From NCBI GenBank assembly GCA_027486585.1, contig JAIXOU010000053.1, positions 1 to 48,417 on the forward strand: 48,417 nucleotides of DNA, written 5' to 3'. Each line of letters starts with the position of its first letter. The first letter of the stretch is position 1. Positions 30,735 through 39,304 of this stretch are shown piece by piece. The notes beneath the pieces are model-generated. The model worked only from the letters and a program-made list of their open reading frames with translations, had not been told where the DNA came from and did no database searches. The position numbers and the translations under genes were made by a program. The DNA is from Verrucomicrobiaceae bacterium. GTDB lineage: Bacteria > Verrucomicrobiota > Verrucomicrobiia > Verrucomicrobiales > Verrucomicrobiaceae.

Positions 30735-33700
30735 ATGCGATCCTTTGCGCTCTGTCTTCTTATATCGACCTTAGCCACTGCGGCTGAGGTCAATCTTCAT
30801 CGTTGGTCTGGCGCTTTAAATGTACCTGATCCGGTCGCATGCACCGTTGATGAAAAGGGTCGCGTTTATGTGTCTGCAACGACTCGGAGAAAGGTAGCCG
30901 ATCTGGACATTCGCGAGCATCCCATGTGGATCGCAGATGATGTGGCTTTGACGAGTGTAGAAGAAAAGCAGGCCTTCCTTAAACGCGAGTTGGCTCCAGG
31001 TAAGCTGCGTCTGCCTCGTGGCGGACTGAAGGACCATAATAAAGACGGCTCGATCGACTGGAAAGACCTGACCGTTCATAGCGAGCGTATCTACCAGTTA
31101 CGCGACACCGATAGCGACGGCACGGCGGATAAGATGACTGTTTTTGCAGAGGGCTTTAACACCGAAGTCACAGGCATCGCTGCCGGGATTCTTTATCATG
31201 ACGGCTGGGTCTATGCCACCATCGCACCAGATCTTTGGCGGCTCAAAGACACGAACGACGACGGTGTCGCCGATATTCGGGAGGTCGTGGCGACCGGCTT
31301 TGGCATGCACATCGCCTATGCGGGCCATGACATGCATGGGCCGCGTCTAGGTCCAGATGGGCGTATCTACTGGAGCATTGGCGACAAAGGCGTGAACGTC
31401 ATGAGCAAGGAAGGCCAAAAGTGGTACTACCCGCATGAAGGCTGTGTCTTGCGCTGTGAGCCAGATGGTCAAGGCTTTGAGGTCTTTGCCCATGGTCTGC
31501 GCAATGTTCAAGAGATCGCCTTTGATGACTTTGGAAACATCTTCGGTGTCGATAATGACGCTGACATGCCAGGTGAAAAAGAGCGCTTTGTTTACATCAC
31601 TGAGCAGAGCGATTCCGGCTGGCGTTGTGGCCACCAATACATGAAAACGGAAAGCCGCTGGATGCGTGAAGGCATTTGGCAGGCCGTAGCCGCGGGCGCA
31701 AGCCCGTGGTCAGCGAAGTCTCCAGACCACGCCCTGGCGGGCGCGGCTACGCCACTCTTTATCACACCGCCGCTAGCCAATTATTCCAATGGACCAGCAG
31801 GCTTTATACATGAGCCAGGCACGGCGCTGGGCGAGCGTTTGCGGGGTCACTTCATCTTGGATCAGTTCCCTTCTGGTAAGATGGAGGCATTTACCATCCA
31901 GCCCAAAGGCAGCGCCTTTGAAATGAGCCGCACTCGCCTCATCAATGCAGGCATCATGGGCATCGGTCTTAGCTTTGGCCCCGACGGCGGTCTTTACCTG
32001 GCAGACTGGTCTGGTGGTTATCCCACCGATGAAAAAGGCGCCATCTGGCGTGTCGATGAGCCTGGTAAGCCGAGCCCTGCACGCATTGAAACGCAAAAAC
32101 TTCTCAGTGCTGGATTTGATCAGCGGGAAACCACCGAACTCCAAACTTTGCTAAGTCATGCCGATCAGCGTGTCCGCCTCGGCGCTCAGTTAGCAATGGC
32201 AAAAAAGAAGGCTTGGACGGCGTTTGTGAGTATCATTGCTGATACCAAGGCACCTGTTCTGCAACGCATACACGCCCTCTGGGGATATGGAATCGGCTTG
32301 CGGCGCGCTGAAGTAACAGATGAGCGGCTGCAAAGTGTGCTTGCTGCTGAAACAGATCCTGAAATGCTGGCGCAGTTCGCTAAAGTGCTCAGTGACGGTC
32401 GCACCAGCGAGATCAATCAAAAGGCCATCACCAAGCTTCTATCTTCAACTCATAGCCGCGTGCGCTTTTTTGCGGCAATCGCCCTCGGCAAACTGAAAGT
32501 GGCTAGTGCAGAATCTGCTCTCTGGGCAATGGCAGGCAAAGATGCGGATGATGCCTGGCTACGCCATGCCGTGGTCACAGGTCTAGCAGGTGCCGTGAGT
32601 GCGGAAGGCCTAGCCAAACACTTCACAGATCCGTCGCGGACGGTTCGACTCGCTGCGACCTTGGCCTTAGGACGGCAGCATTCGCCGCTCATCGCTCCGG
32701 CTCTCAAGGATGCCGAAACAAGCATCGTCGATGAAGCTGCCCGCGCGATTCATGATGATCAGGGTATTCCAGAAGCTTGGCCACAGCTAGCTGCCCTCAC
32801 AGATTCACAGAGTGGACTCACCAGCGTGACTCTGCGCCGATCGATCAATGCCAACTTACGACTCGGCACCGTTGAAAACGCAAGTCGTCTCGTCGCTCTC
32901 GCAATGCTTCCCCAGGCCAAATCAGAGACAGTCAGCGAGGCCTTCCAAGCATTATTGGCTTTCACGGAGCCTCCGAAATTGGACCGAGTCGATGGCATGG
33001 CACGTCATGACGAACCACGAGAGACCAAGGCCATCGTTGCTGTCATTCAGCCTCATGTGGCAGCCATGCTGAGTCTCGCCAACCCAGATCTCAAAGCGGC
33101 AGCCATCGAGTTAATGGTCAAACTAGAGCTGCAAGTAGAGGCTCCAGCACTTCAGGCAATCATCAAAGATACTCAAGCCAAATCAGAGCAACGCGTCGGC
33201 GCCCTTCGACTCATGGCCGCCCAGCATCACAATGACGTCGCCTTTTCAGAAACCTTGGCCTCAGCTTCGGCAAAAACGTCACCCATCACCTTGCGCATGG
33301 AATCCCTCGTTCAGACTTTCACTCACCAACCCACTCGTGCGGTGACTGAAGCCTCTCGAGTTCTCGAGCAAAGTAGCGTGCCAGAAAAACAGGCTGCGCT
33401 CAAACTTCTCGGCAGCGATAAGAGTCAAGAAGCAGCAGCCCTCATGGATAGCTGGTTGCAACGTCTAGCCGCTGGCAAAGTCGAGCCCAGCCTGAAACTC
33501 GATGTGCTCGAAGCAGCTCAAGGACATCCTGCTTTAGCGGAGCGCTTGGCGACTTACCAGCAAAGCCGCACCACCGCTCCGCGCGATGATTTAATCGAAG
33601 GCGGCAGCAGTAGCAACGGCAAGGAAATCGTGACCAATCATCTTGGTGCCAACTGCATCGCCTGCCATACCGTTGAAGCCAAAGAAGGCAGTCAAGTCGG

Positions 33701-34055
33701 ACCCCTTTTAAAAGCCATTGGAGGTCAGCGCACACGTGCCGAACTCCTGGAGTCTCTCGTCAATCCCATTGCCAAAATCGCCCCAGGCTATGGCCTCGTC
33801 TCCATCACCCTGAAAGACGGCAGCAACCTCGCCGGGGCCCTTTATAAAGAGGACAAAACCACGGTCACCCTACGCCTTGGCGATGGCACTCAAAAGAAAG
33901 TCGCGCGTCCCGAGATCGCCATGCAGACCCCACCCGTCTCCATGATGCCCCCCATGCTCGGCATCCTCACCGCACGCGAGATCAGAGATGTCGTTGCCTA
34001 TCTCAGCAGCCTCAAGCCCTCAAAGAGCAAGGCGGTGAAGAAGGACGAGCATTGA
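30735..34055 (+). CDS. PVC-type haem-binding CxxCH protein with beta-propeller and HEAT-like repeats
   Basis: The start at 30735 gives 1,106 residues and a signal peptide (SFALCLLISTLATAAE). Residues about 25-440 look like the PVC membrane-bound dehydrogenase propeller (DPVACTVDEKGRVYVS, FGMHIAYAGHDMHGPRLGPDGRIYWSIGDKG, FGVDNDADMPGE, GPDGGLYLADWSGGY). Residues about 455-900 are HEAT-like helical repeats. A single c-type haem site CIACH lies at 974-978, followed by the usual domain NPIAKIAPGYGLVSITLKDG and ending MLGILTAREIRDVVAYLSSLK. These proteins are thought to act outside the inner membrane on sugars. Substrate unknown. A 65-bp palindromic sequence sits in frame at 31686-31750. Confidence 0.9.
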   Translation: MRSFALCLLISTLATAAEVNLHRWSGALNVPDPVACTVDEKGRVYVSATTRRKVADLDIREHPMWIADDVALTSVEEKQAFLKRELAPGKLRLPRGGLKDHNKDGSIDWKDLTVHSERIYQLRDTDSDGTADKMTVFAEGFNTEVTGIAAGILYHDGWVYATIAPDLWRLKDTNDDGVADIREVVATGFGMHIAYAGHDMHGPRLGPDGRIYWSIGDKGVNVMSKEGQKWYYPHEGCVLRCEPDGQGFEVFAHGLRNVQEIAFDDFGNIFGVDNDADMPGEKERFVYITEQSDSGWRCGHQYMKTESRWMREGIWQAVAAGASPWSAKSPDHALAGAATPLFITPPLANYSNGPAGFIHEPGTALGERLRGHFILDQFPSGKMEAFTIQPKGSAFEMSRTRLINAGIMGIGLSFGPDGGLYLADWSGGYPTDEKGAIWRVDEPGKPSPARIETQKLLSAGFDQRETTELQTLLSHADQRVRLGAQLAMAKKKAWTAFVSIIADTKAPVLQRIHALWGYGIGLRRAEVTDERLQSVLAAETDPEMLAQFAKVLSDGRTSEINQKAITKLLSSTHSRVRFFAAIALGKLKVASAESALWAMAGKDADDAWLRHAVVTGLAGAVSAEGLAKHFTDPSRTVRLAATLALGRQHSPLIAPALKDAETSIVDEAARAIHDDQGIPEAWPQLAALTDSQSGLTSVTLRRSINANLRLGTVENASRLVALAMLPQAKSETVSEAFQALLAFTEPPKLDRVDGMARHDEPRETKAIVAVIQPHVAAMLSLANPDLKAAAIELMVKLELQVEAPALQAIIKDTQAKSEQRVGALRLMAAQHHNDVAFSETLASASAKTSPITLRMESLVQTFTHQPTRAVTEASRVLEQSSVPEKQAALKLLGSDKSQEAAALMDSWLQRLAAGKVEPSLKLDVLEAAQGHPALAERLATYQQSRTTAPRDDLIEGGSSSNGKEIVTNHLGANCIACHTVEAKEGSQVGPLLKAIGGQRTRAELLESLVNPIAKIAPGYGLVSITLKDGSNLAGALYKEDKTTVTLRLGDGTQKKVARPEIAMQTPPVSMMPPMLGILTAREIRDVVAYLSSLKPSKSKAVKKDEH
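31686..31750. repeat. REP-like palindromic element inserted in frame within the CxxCH protein gene
   Basis: GTAGCCGCG at 31686 pairs with CGCGGCTAC ending at 31750, and an inner pair CGTGGTC/GACCACG closes the stem. The stretch is more GC-rich than the flanking gene. It encodes an Ala/Gly/Ser/Pro-rich insert (VAAGASPWSAKSPDHALAGAA) between propeller strands with no frame break. The shape is that of REP/MITE-like repeats in bacterial genomes. No second copy was found in this window. Confidence 0.55.
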
Positions 34056-34063
34056 GCCCGCGT

Positions 34064-35416
34064 CTAAACGAGGACCGAGAGCTGGCTGACTCCTTTGCCC
34101 AGCTTTAGGCAGACGAGGGTTTTGTTCTGCTCTCGGCACCAGGAGTCGGGCTTCAGTTGCAGACGAGTGGCGACTTCCTCCAGCGGGCGCCCACTCAGCA
34201 CGGGACGACCTTTGCCGAAAGGTAACTCGACCGTGAACTCCTCGCAGGAGAACGGTGCTTTGAATGAGACCTCTGACTTGTCGGCGTTCACCTCGATCCG
34301 CGTGAGTTCTTTGGCGGCCCAGTATCGGGAAATTTCGCTCATCTTCATCCAGTGCAGATGATCAAAGGTGGCGTGCAAGCGCTTCACCACCTCACGAAAG
34401 ATCTCAAAGCCGATCTCCAGTCCATTCCAATAAATACCCGTCCAATGGCAAACGATGATCGCAGGCTCACCACGCTGAATGACCTCCACCATGCGCCCGC
34501 GCTGCCCGTCCTCAGTGATGAAGGCATCAGCTCCCTTGGGAGTCACGCAGTCCCAGCCGCCAGTCCAGTCCCCCGTGCAGCCGAGGACATGCACGACGCA
34601 ACGCGGATCATCGCTGTCCAAGCCGGAGACGTTTTGCACTAGGGGAGCCACGCTTTGATCGCCGCTGGCATGGAGATCCCGAAAGTAATGCGGGATCTCC
34701 GCCTGGAAAACGCTGCGGCAGGATTCGAATGTGGCCTGGGCAAGCTGCGGACGCGCATCACTTCCAAAGCCGCCGGGTGTCGTCAGGCCCTCACAGGGCA
34801 GACCGATATTTTTCAGGATGGTGAGCCCGTAGCTCATGTAATCAGCGATCTCATCCACACTGCGTCCGCCACACCATTTCCAGTTCTCCATGTAGCGCGG
34901 ACTGATCTCGGTGAAGGGATGTCCCGTTTTCGTGTCGATGATGCGGGTGTGGGTGACCATCTCCGGGTGGATGTCCCAGTTCGGCATGATGCGCTCACGC
35001 ACGAGCTTGATGCTGTCCGCCAACTCGCGCTGCGTCCAGCCGGGGATCTGACGATCGAGCCGCCCCACGCAGGCGGGATAGGGCACGACGCTGTACTTGC
35101 CCTTCACCCCGTTCTCTTCAGCCCAGTCACCAAACTTGCGCACAAAGCTGTCCGGGATCTCATCCGGCCAGCTTTTCCAGGGGTAATGATCATACTTGCC
35201 CGGATTCGCCGCCGCGAACTGAGGGATGGCAAATTTGTTCAAGTTCACCAAGCAGGTAGAGTCGTCGATGATGATGCTCACGGGCACCCGAGTGCGCGGG
35301 TTCAGCACCTTCACTTGAGCATCCTGGCGCGGTCGCTCGCCCGGCACTTGGCCTAGCAGCGGTGAGCTGAGCGCGAGGGCTGATGCTTCGAGAAATCGGC
35401 GACGGCTGAGGTTCAT
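34064..35416 (-). CDS. Tat-exported protein of unknown function
   Basis: The protein has 450 residues. The N-terminus is a twin-arginine signal (SRRRFLEASALALSSPLLG). The mature part starts with VPVSIIIDDSTCLVN, includes KGKYSVVPYPACVG, and has several His/Asp/Trp-rich strands (WDIHPEMVTHTRIIDT, IIVCHWTGIYWNGLE). The pattern of early DD and later His is loosely like a polysaccharide-deacetylase (NodB-type) barrel, but I cannot confirm the metal triad. It ends 8 bases from the convergent CxxCH gene. The Tat-exported TIM-barrel gene at 35438 lies upstream in the same direction with a 21-bp gap, so they are likely co-transcribed. Confidence 0.8.
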   Translation of the reverse strand: MNLSRRRFLEASALALSSPLLGQVPGERPRQDAQVKVLNPRTRVPVSIIIDDSTCLVNLNKFAIPQFAAANPGKYDHYPWKSWPDEIPDSFVRKFGDWAEENGVKGKYSVVPYPACVGRLDRQIPGWTQRELADSIKLVRERIMPNWDIHPEMVTHTRIIDTKTGHPFTEISPRYMENWKWCGGRSVDEIADYMSYGLTILKNIGLPCEGLTTPGGFGSDARPQLAQATFESCRSVFQAEIPHYFRDLHASGDQSVAPLVQNVSGLDSDDPRCVVHVLGCTGDWTGGWDCVTPKGADAFITEDGQRGRMVEVIQRGEPAIIVCHWTGIYWNGLEIGFEIFREVVKRLHATFDHLHWMKMSEISRYWAAKELTRIEVNADKSEVSFKAPFSCEEFTVELPFGKGRPVLSGRPLEEVATRLQLKPDSWCREQNKTLVCLKLGKGVSQLSVLV

Positions 35417-35437
35417 GAGGGTAGCTGATTTGGAAGG

Positions 35438-36463
35438 TTAGGATTTGCGGCCGAGGATGCGATCCATTGAGTCAGAAGTCTGCCAGATCAGCGCCTCAGG
35501 GTAATGCGTGTAGGGGTGGAAATATTCAAAAGTCAGGAAGCCCTTGTAACCCACGTCTGCCAGCGCATCCGTCACCGCCGGCCAGTTCGTGGTGCCATCC
35601 AGCAGCGGACGGAAGGTCTCCAGAGAGAAGTCCGTGCCCTTCTTGGTGAACTCCTTGAGATGGACGTTCTTGGTGCGTTGGCCGAGCACTTTGGCCCAAT
35701 GTTCCGGGAACTGAAACATGGAGATGTTTCCCGTATCGAAATGCACGCGGACATGTTCGCTGTGGAAGCTGTCCACGAAGGTGTTCATCTCCATCGGTGT
35801 CATGAGGTAGCCATTGAAAAAGATGTTCTCGATATTCAGACAGACCTTCAGTTTCTCCGCCTGTTTCGCGAGCTGTCCCACGGCTTCACGAGCGCGTTGA
35901 TCACAGACATCGTTCGCGACCGGTTCATGATCATCACGCCAAGGGATGTGAACGGCCCCTGGCACGACGAGCACATTTTCCACACCGAGGTCATGCGCAC
36001 ATTGGGCGATTTTGCCAGCCAGCTCCATCCCCTGGGCCCGCTTGGCAGGATCATTGCTGGTCAGTGGGTAGGGCCAAAAGAGGAACGAGCACAAGCCGCT
36101 GATCTGAATCCCGATGTCGTCAGCCATCTTGCGGATGGCCTTGTAATCCTGGGTGCCATGCTTCGGAGACAAATCATTGTCGAGATCGTAATTCAGCTCG
36201 ATCCCATCAAAGCCTGCGTCTTTGGCAAGCTGCATGCATTCACGTAAGGTCATGCGTTGAGGGTAAGGGAAGGCCCAAAGGTTGATCGACTTCAGCATGT
36301 CGTATCGTTTCACGGCGCCTCGGCGTGGGTCAGGCGTGGCTGCTTGCGCATGGGCGGCGGGCTCAAACGCGGCAGCGGATAGGCCGAGTGTCGCCAGCGT
36401 AGCCTTCACGGCATCACGACGAGACAGGCCACTGGACTCAGAACAAGAAATCAAGGGATTCAT
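35438..36463 (-). CDS. Tat-exported sugar phosphate isomerase/epimerase-like TIM-barrel protein
   Basis: The protein has 341 residues. A twin-arginine signal (LSRRDAVKATLATLGLSAAAF) is followed by the AP-endonuclease-2/xylose-isomerase-like barrel: DAGFDGIELNYD, GIQISGLCSFLFWP, the VLVVPGAVHIPW strand, CLNIENIFFNGYLM (Glu ligand region), VRVHFDTGNISMF, NVHLKEFTKKGTDF and GFLTFEYFHPY. Such proteins bind a divalent metal and act on sugars or inositols. Export by Tat is common for this family in the PVC group. It is the first gene of a two-gene unit with the one at 34064. Substrate unknown. Confidence 0.88.
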   Translation of the reverse strand: MNPLISCSESSGLSRRDAVKATLATLGLSAAAFEPAAHAQAATPDPRRGAVKRYDMLKSINLWAFPYPQRMTLRECMQLAKDAGFDGIELNYDLDNDLSPKHGTQDYKAIRKMADDIGIQISGLCSFLFWPYPLTSNDPAKRAQGMELAGKIAQCAHDLGVENVLVVPGAVHIPWRDDHEPVANDVCDQRAREAVGQLAKQAEKLKVCLNIENIFFNGYLMTPMEMNTFVDSFHSEHVRVHFDTGNISMFQFPEHWAKVLGQRTKNVHLKEFTKKGTDFSLETFRPLLDGTTNWPAVTDALADVGYKGFLTFEYFHPYTHYPEALIWQTSDSMDRILGRKS

Positions 36464-36552
36464 AAGGCAATAAAACGGTGAGTTAGTACTACGTCGAGGA
36501 AGGGATCTCTCATGTCAGAGAGCGCAAAAAAATAGCTGATGCGTCTTCATGA

Positions 36553-36659
36553 GGCCCCCATGCTCGGCATCCTCACGCCGCGCGATCTGCGGGATGTCGT
36601 CGCCTACCTCAGCAGCCTGAAGCCCAGCAAGGCTAAGGCTGCGAAGAAGGACGAGCATT
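36553..36659 (+). pseudogene. 3'-end remnant of a CxxCH-family gene
   Basis: This stretch encodes MLGILTPRDLRDVVAYLSS and continues LKPSKAKAAKKDEH, matching the last 33 residues of the CxxCH protein ending at 34055 with only a few changes. No upstream CxxCH coding sequence precedes it. The stop codon is altered: the intact gene reads CATTGAG, whereas here it reads CATTGGT where the repeat at 36660 begins. It is a decayed copy of a paralogue, either left after deletion or formed by duplication. It lies upstream of the Tat-exported genes in the same orientation as the intact copy. Confidence 0.75.
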
Positions 36660-36780
36660 GGTTATCGCGAAGCGTCCTGGAATGCGCTGGACCTCCAGCG
36701 CTTTCGAATGCCCCACGATCTACTCAAAGCTCCAGAGGGCTGGAGCTATCCAAGGCGCTTCGCGCCAGCTCGACGATAAG
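36660..36780. repeat. Complex palindromic repeat element in the intergenic region
   Basis: Outer arms TTATCG (36662-36667) and CGATAA (36774-36779) enclose CGAAGCG-like arms. Inside are two perfect hairpins: GCGCTGGA/TCCAGCGC around CC (36684-36701) and AGCTCCAG/CTGGAGCT around AGGG (36728-36747). It has no real gene. The structure is typical of dispersed REP/BIME-like elements. It begins at the last base of the lost stop codon of the remnant at 36553-36659. Confidence 0.5.
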
Positions 36781-36804
36781 GCTAATGTGTGGATTCTTGA
36801 TGAT

Positions 36805-37236
36805 CTAAACCGATATAGGTCCATCAGGTGGCCCAAATGCATTCTCTGGTTGATTGAGATCAAAAGGATAGCTTGGCTCGATACAGAAAGGGATACCCTC
36901 ATTTGTCAGCCGTTTTGCTTCGTGCCAGACCTCAAGTGCACTGCCTTCGAATGGCGGAATTGATCCTCCTTTGGCTAGGCTGCGAGTGACTGCGATTCCA
37001 TTCGTGAGCCTCTTATTGAGTGCGATGAGCGTTGCTGAGGACGCGTTTGGAAGTGCGGGAATCCTAATGACGTAGCGGTTGTGGTCTTGAAGAATTGGAA
37101 CCGGAAAGGTGGTAACAACCTCCCATGAGCAAGAAGGTGATGAACAGCTTACGACTAGACAACTTCCGCGTCGGAAACCTTGTAGTCCTGAGCTACAATA
37201 TGGGCAGCCTTCTCCCCCAGTTGTTGTAGGAATCAT
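36805..37236 (-). CDS. Small protein with N-terminal Cys motifs, unknown function
   Basis: An ATG at 37236 gives 143 residues; a GTG at 37248 is an alternative start. The N-terminus has paired cysteines (GCPYCSSGLQGF, then SCLVVSCSSPSCSW), which could form a zinc ribbon. The rest has the pattern of a globular domain (YVIRIPALPNASSATLIALNKRLTNGI and later WHEAKRLTNEGIPFCIEP). I do not recognise the family. It lies between the palindromic repeat and the NYN gene, in an area with signs of rearrangement. Confidence 0.6.
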   Translation of the reverse strand: MIPTTTGGEGCPYCSSGLQGFRRGSCLVVSCSSPSCSWEVVTTFPVPILQDHNRYVIRIPALPNASSATLIALNKRLTNGIAVTRSLAKGGSIPPFEGSALEVWHEAKRLTNEGIPFCIEPSYPFDLNQPENAFGPPDGPISV

Positions 37237-37281
37237 CGTCACACTCACTTTTTCAGCTGAAGCTACCAGGGTTTCATTCGG

Positions 37282-38202
37282 CTATACTTCCGCAGCCTCC
37301 GTCCGCTCTTCCTCACCTCCCAACTCCCCGCCTGCATCCGGGTGGATCTGGTGATCTCCAGACTTGTTGTCCTTGGTGGTGTGGATGAAGCCGCGCTCGG
37401 TGGCGGCCAGGACGAGGGCGGCGAAGGAACGGAAGCCGTGGTAGCGCTCGCTGAACTGAGGTTGGCGACGTTTGATGGTCTGCTTCACGGCAGAGGCCCA
37501 GATGGGCTGGTTACCGCCGCGCTCATTCATCATGGCGTCCACGGTTTCCATGAAGAGCTCGATGGCATCATCGGGATCGCCGACGGATTTGGAGGCTGAG
37601 GCGTCTCCCGTTGGCTGGGCGGGTGCGCTGCCGTTGGCTTTGGGCGGCTGAGCTGTGTTGGCTTCCTTTGGCTTCACGGGCTGTTTGGCAGCGGCGGGCT
37701 TCGGCGCTGGGCGGCGACGCTGCTGCTCGCGGACGAGGTCGTCATAAAAGATGAATTCGTCGCAGTTGCTGATGAAGATGTCGCCAGTGGAGTTCTTCAC
37801 GCCAACGCCAATAACGGTCTTGTTGTTCTCACGCAGCTTGCTGACGAGCGGGGAGAAATCGGAGTCGCCGCTGACGATGACAAAAGTATCGACGTGGGAC
37901 TTCGTGTAGCAGAGGTCGAGCGCATCCACGACCATGCGGATGTCGGCGCTGTTTTTGCCGCCCTGGCGCACATGCGGGATCTCGATCATCTCAAAGGCGG
38001 CCTCATGCATGGCGCGTTTGTGCTCCTTGTAGCGCTCCCAGTCGCAGTAGGCCTTTTTCACGACGATGCTGCCTTTGACGAGCAGTCGCTCCAGCACCTT
38101 GCCCATATCGAACTTGTCATACTTCGCCTCGCGCACCCCGATGGCGAGGTTCTCGAAGTCACAAAAGATAGCCATCGTGTGGTCGCGGTCTGGATTGCGC
38201 AT
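37282..38202 (-). CDS. NYN-domain (LabA/DUF88) protein with C-terminal LOTUS/OST-HTH domain
   Basis: The protein has 306 residues; an ATG at 38175 would start exactly at the NYN domain. Residues 10-150 are a NYN PIN-like nuclease domain with the acidic sites visible in FCDFENLAIG, NSADIRMVVDALDL and VIVSGDSDFSPLV. A proline/alanine/lysine-rich linker (about 165-215) joins a C-terminal winged-helix LOTUS-like domain (WASAVKQTIKRRQPQFSERYHGFRSF). The combination suggests an RNA-directed nuclease or RNA-binding protein. It is a known bacterial architecture with unclear role. It has no operon partner. Confidence 0.88.
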   Translation of the reverse strand: MRNPDRDHTMAIFCDFENLAIGVREAKYDKFDMGKVLERLLVKGSIVVKKAYCDWERYKEHKRAMHEAAFEMIEIPHVRQGGKNSADIRMVVDALDLCYTKSHVDTFVIVSGDSDFSPLVSKLRENNKTVIGVGVKNSTGDIFISNCDEFIFYDDLVREQQRRRPAPKPAAAKQPVKPKEANTAQPPKANGSAPAQPTGDASASKSVGDPDDAIELFMETVDAMMNERGGNQPIWASAVKQTIKRRQPQFSERYHGFRSFAALVLAATERGFIHTTKDNKSGDHQIHPDAGGELGGEEERTEAAEV

Positions 38203-38342
38203 GGCCGCAGAGTCAGGGCTATGGGGAAAAGGTCAAGCCTTGTGAGTTGGTTCGCAATGATCGATGCTTACAGTAAAGGATAAATCCTGGCGGAGTCGGT
38301 ATTCTGCGGCGCAACTTCAAGGAACATCCGTCAATTTTGCGC

Positions 38343-39218
38343 TCAGGCTCTAGACCGAACCAAGTTCACGCAAAATAGTGCGATGGCGCTCCAGATGAAG
38401 GTAAAGGCCACAAGAGACCAAGGGGACAGGGGTTCATCATACACGAAAAAGCCGAGGATGAATTGGCCGGTGGGGGCGAGGAATTGTAAAAAGCCGAGCA
38501 GGCTGAAAGGCAGCTTTCGCGCAGCATTGGCAAAGCCGAGGAGGGGAGCGGCGGTGATGATGCCAAGGCCGAGAATCAGAGACACGTCCCGCACTGAACC
38601 AGCGCCAAAGATGGGCTGGTTCTGAAACGTCCACAAGCTGAGGAAGAAAAGTGAGATTGGCAGCGCAAGGATGGACTCCGTGGCGAGTCCAGCGAGCGGT
38701 CCCAGGGTCGAGCGGCGGCGAACGAGTCCATAAAAACCGAAGGTGAAAGCCAAGAGCAAAGCGATCCATGGTGGACGACCCACGGCGATCATTTGAATGC
38801 CAACACCCATGCCAGCCAGAGTGATGCTGACTCTCTGCGTGCGATTGAGTTTCTCGCCTAAAAGCAGGCAGCCGATGAGGACATTCAGCAGCGGATTCAA
38901 AAAGTAACCGAGACTGCACTCCAAGATGCGACCATGCTGTGCGCCCCAAACAAAGAGGCCCCAATTGACACCGAGGAGTGCAGCAGAGAGAGCGTGAGCT
39001 CGCAAAACGGCAGGCTGTCTTAAATCACGCCACCAAGACCGAGTCTCGCCCTTCCACAGGAGTAGAAGAGTCGTTACAAGTAGCGTCCAAATCACTCGCT
39101 GTGCCACGGCAACGTCTGAGCCGAGATGGCCGAGTTGCTTCCAGTAGATCGGCAACAAACCCCAGAAGCCAAACGCGAAGACGGCACTGAGAATGGCTGA
39201 GATAGGAAGGCGCTGCAT
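38343..39218 (-). CDS. rarD: RarD-type EamA-family transporter
   Basis: The start at 39218 (MQRLPISAILSAVFAFGFWG) gives 291 residues; 39263 is an upstream alternative. There are ten hydrophobic helices. Family marks are FGFWGLLPIYWKQL, RVIWTLLVTTLLLL, VNWGLFVWGAQHG, the SLGYFLNPLLNVLIG helix, FGFYGLVRR and FLQFLAPTGQFILGFFVY. This matches RarD (chloramphenicol-sensitive protein family). The substrate is not known. It is divergent from the aminotransferase gene. Confidence 0.9.
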   Translation of the reverse strand: MQRLPISAILSAVFAFGFWGLLPIYWKQLGHLGSDVAVAQRVIWTLLVTTLLLLWKGETRSWWRDLRQPAVLRAHALSAALLGVNWGLFVWGAQHGRILECSLGYFLNPLLNVLIGCLLLGEKLNRTQRVSITLAGMGVGIQMIAVGRPPWIALLLAFTFGFYGLVRRRSTLGPLAGLATESILALPISLFFLSLWTFQNQPIFGAGSVRDVSLILGLGIITAAPLLGFANAARKLPFSLLGFLQFLAPTGQFILGFFVYDEPLSPWSLVAFTFIWSAIALFCVNLVRSRA

Positions 39219-39304
39219 GGACCTAGTCTTTTCGGCCCACCTGAAGAAAAGTTCAAACTTCAATCCTGTTATTCCTGAAATCCTGTTTTAAAAAGGAATT
39301 CACT

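Noticed and set aside
36539..36963. Two overlapping plus-strand frames running through the remnant and repeat as real genes.
   Set aside because: Their parts are the end of a CxxCH gene and translated palindromic repeat; no independent protein family or start signal is seen.
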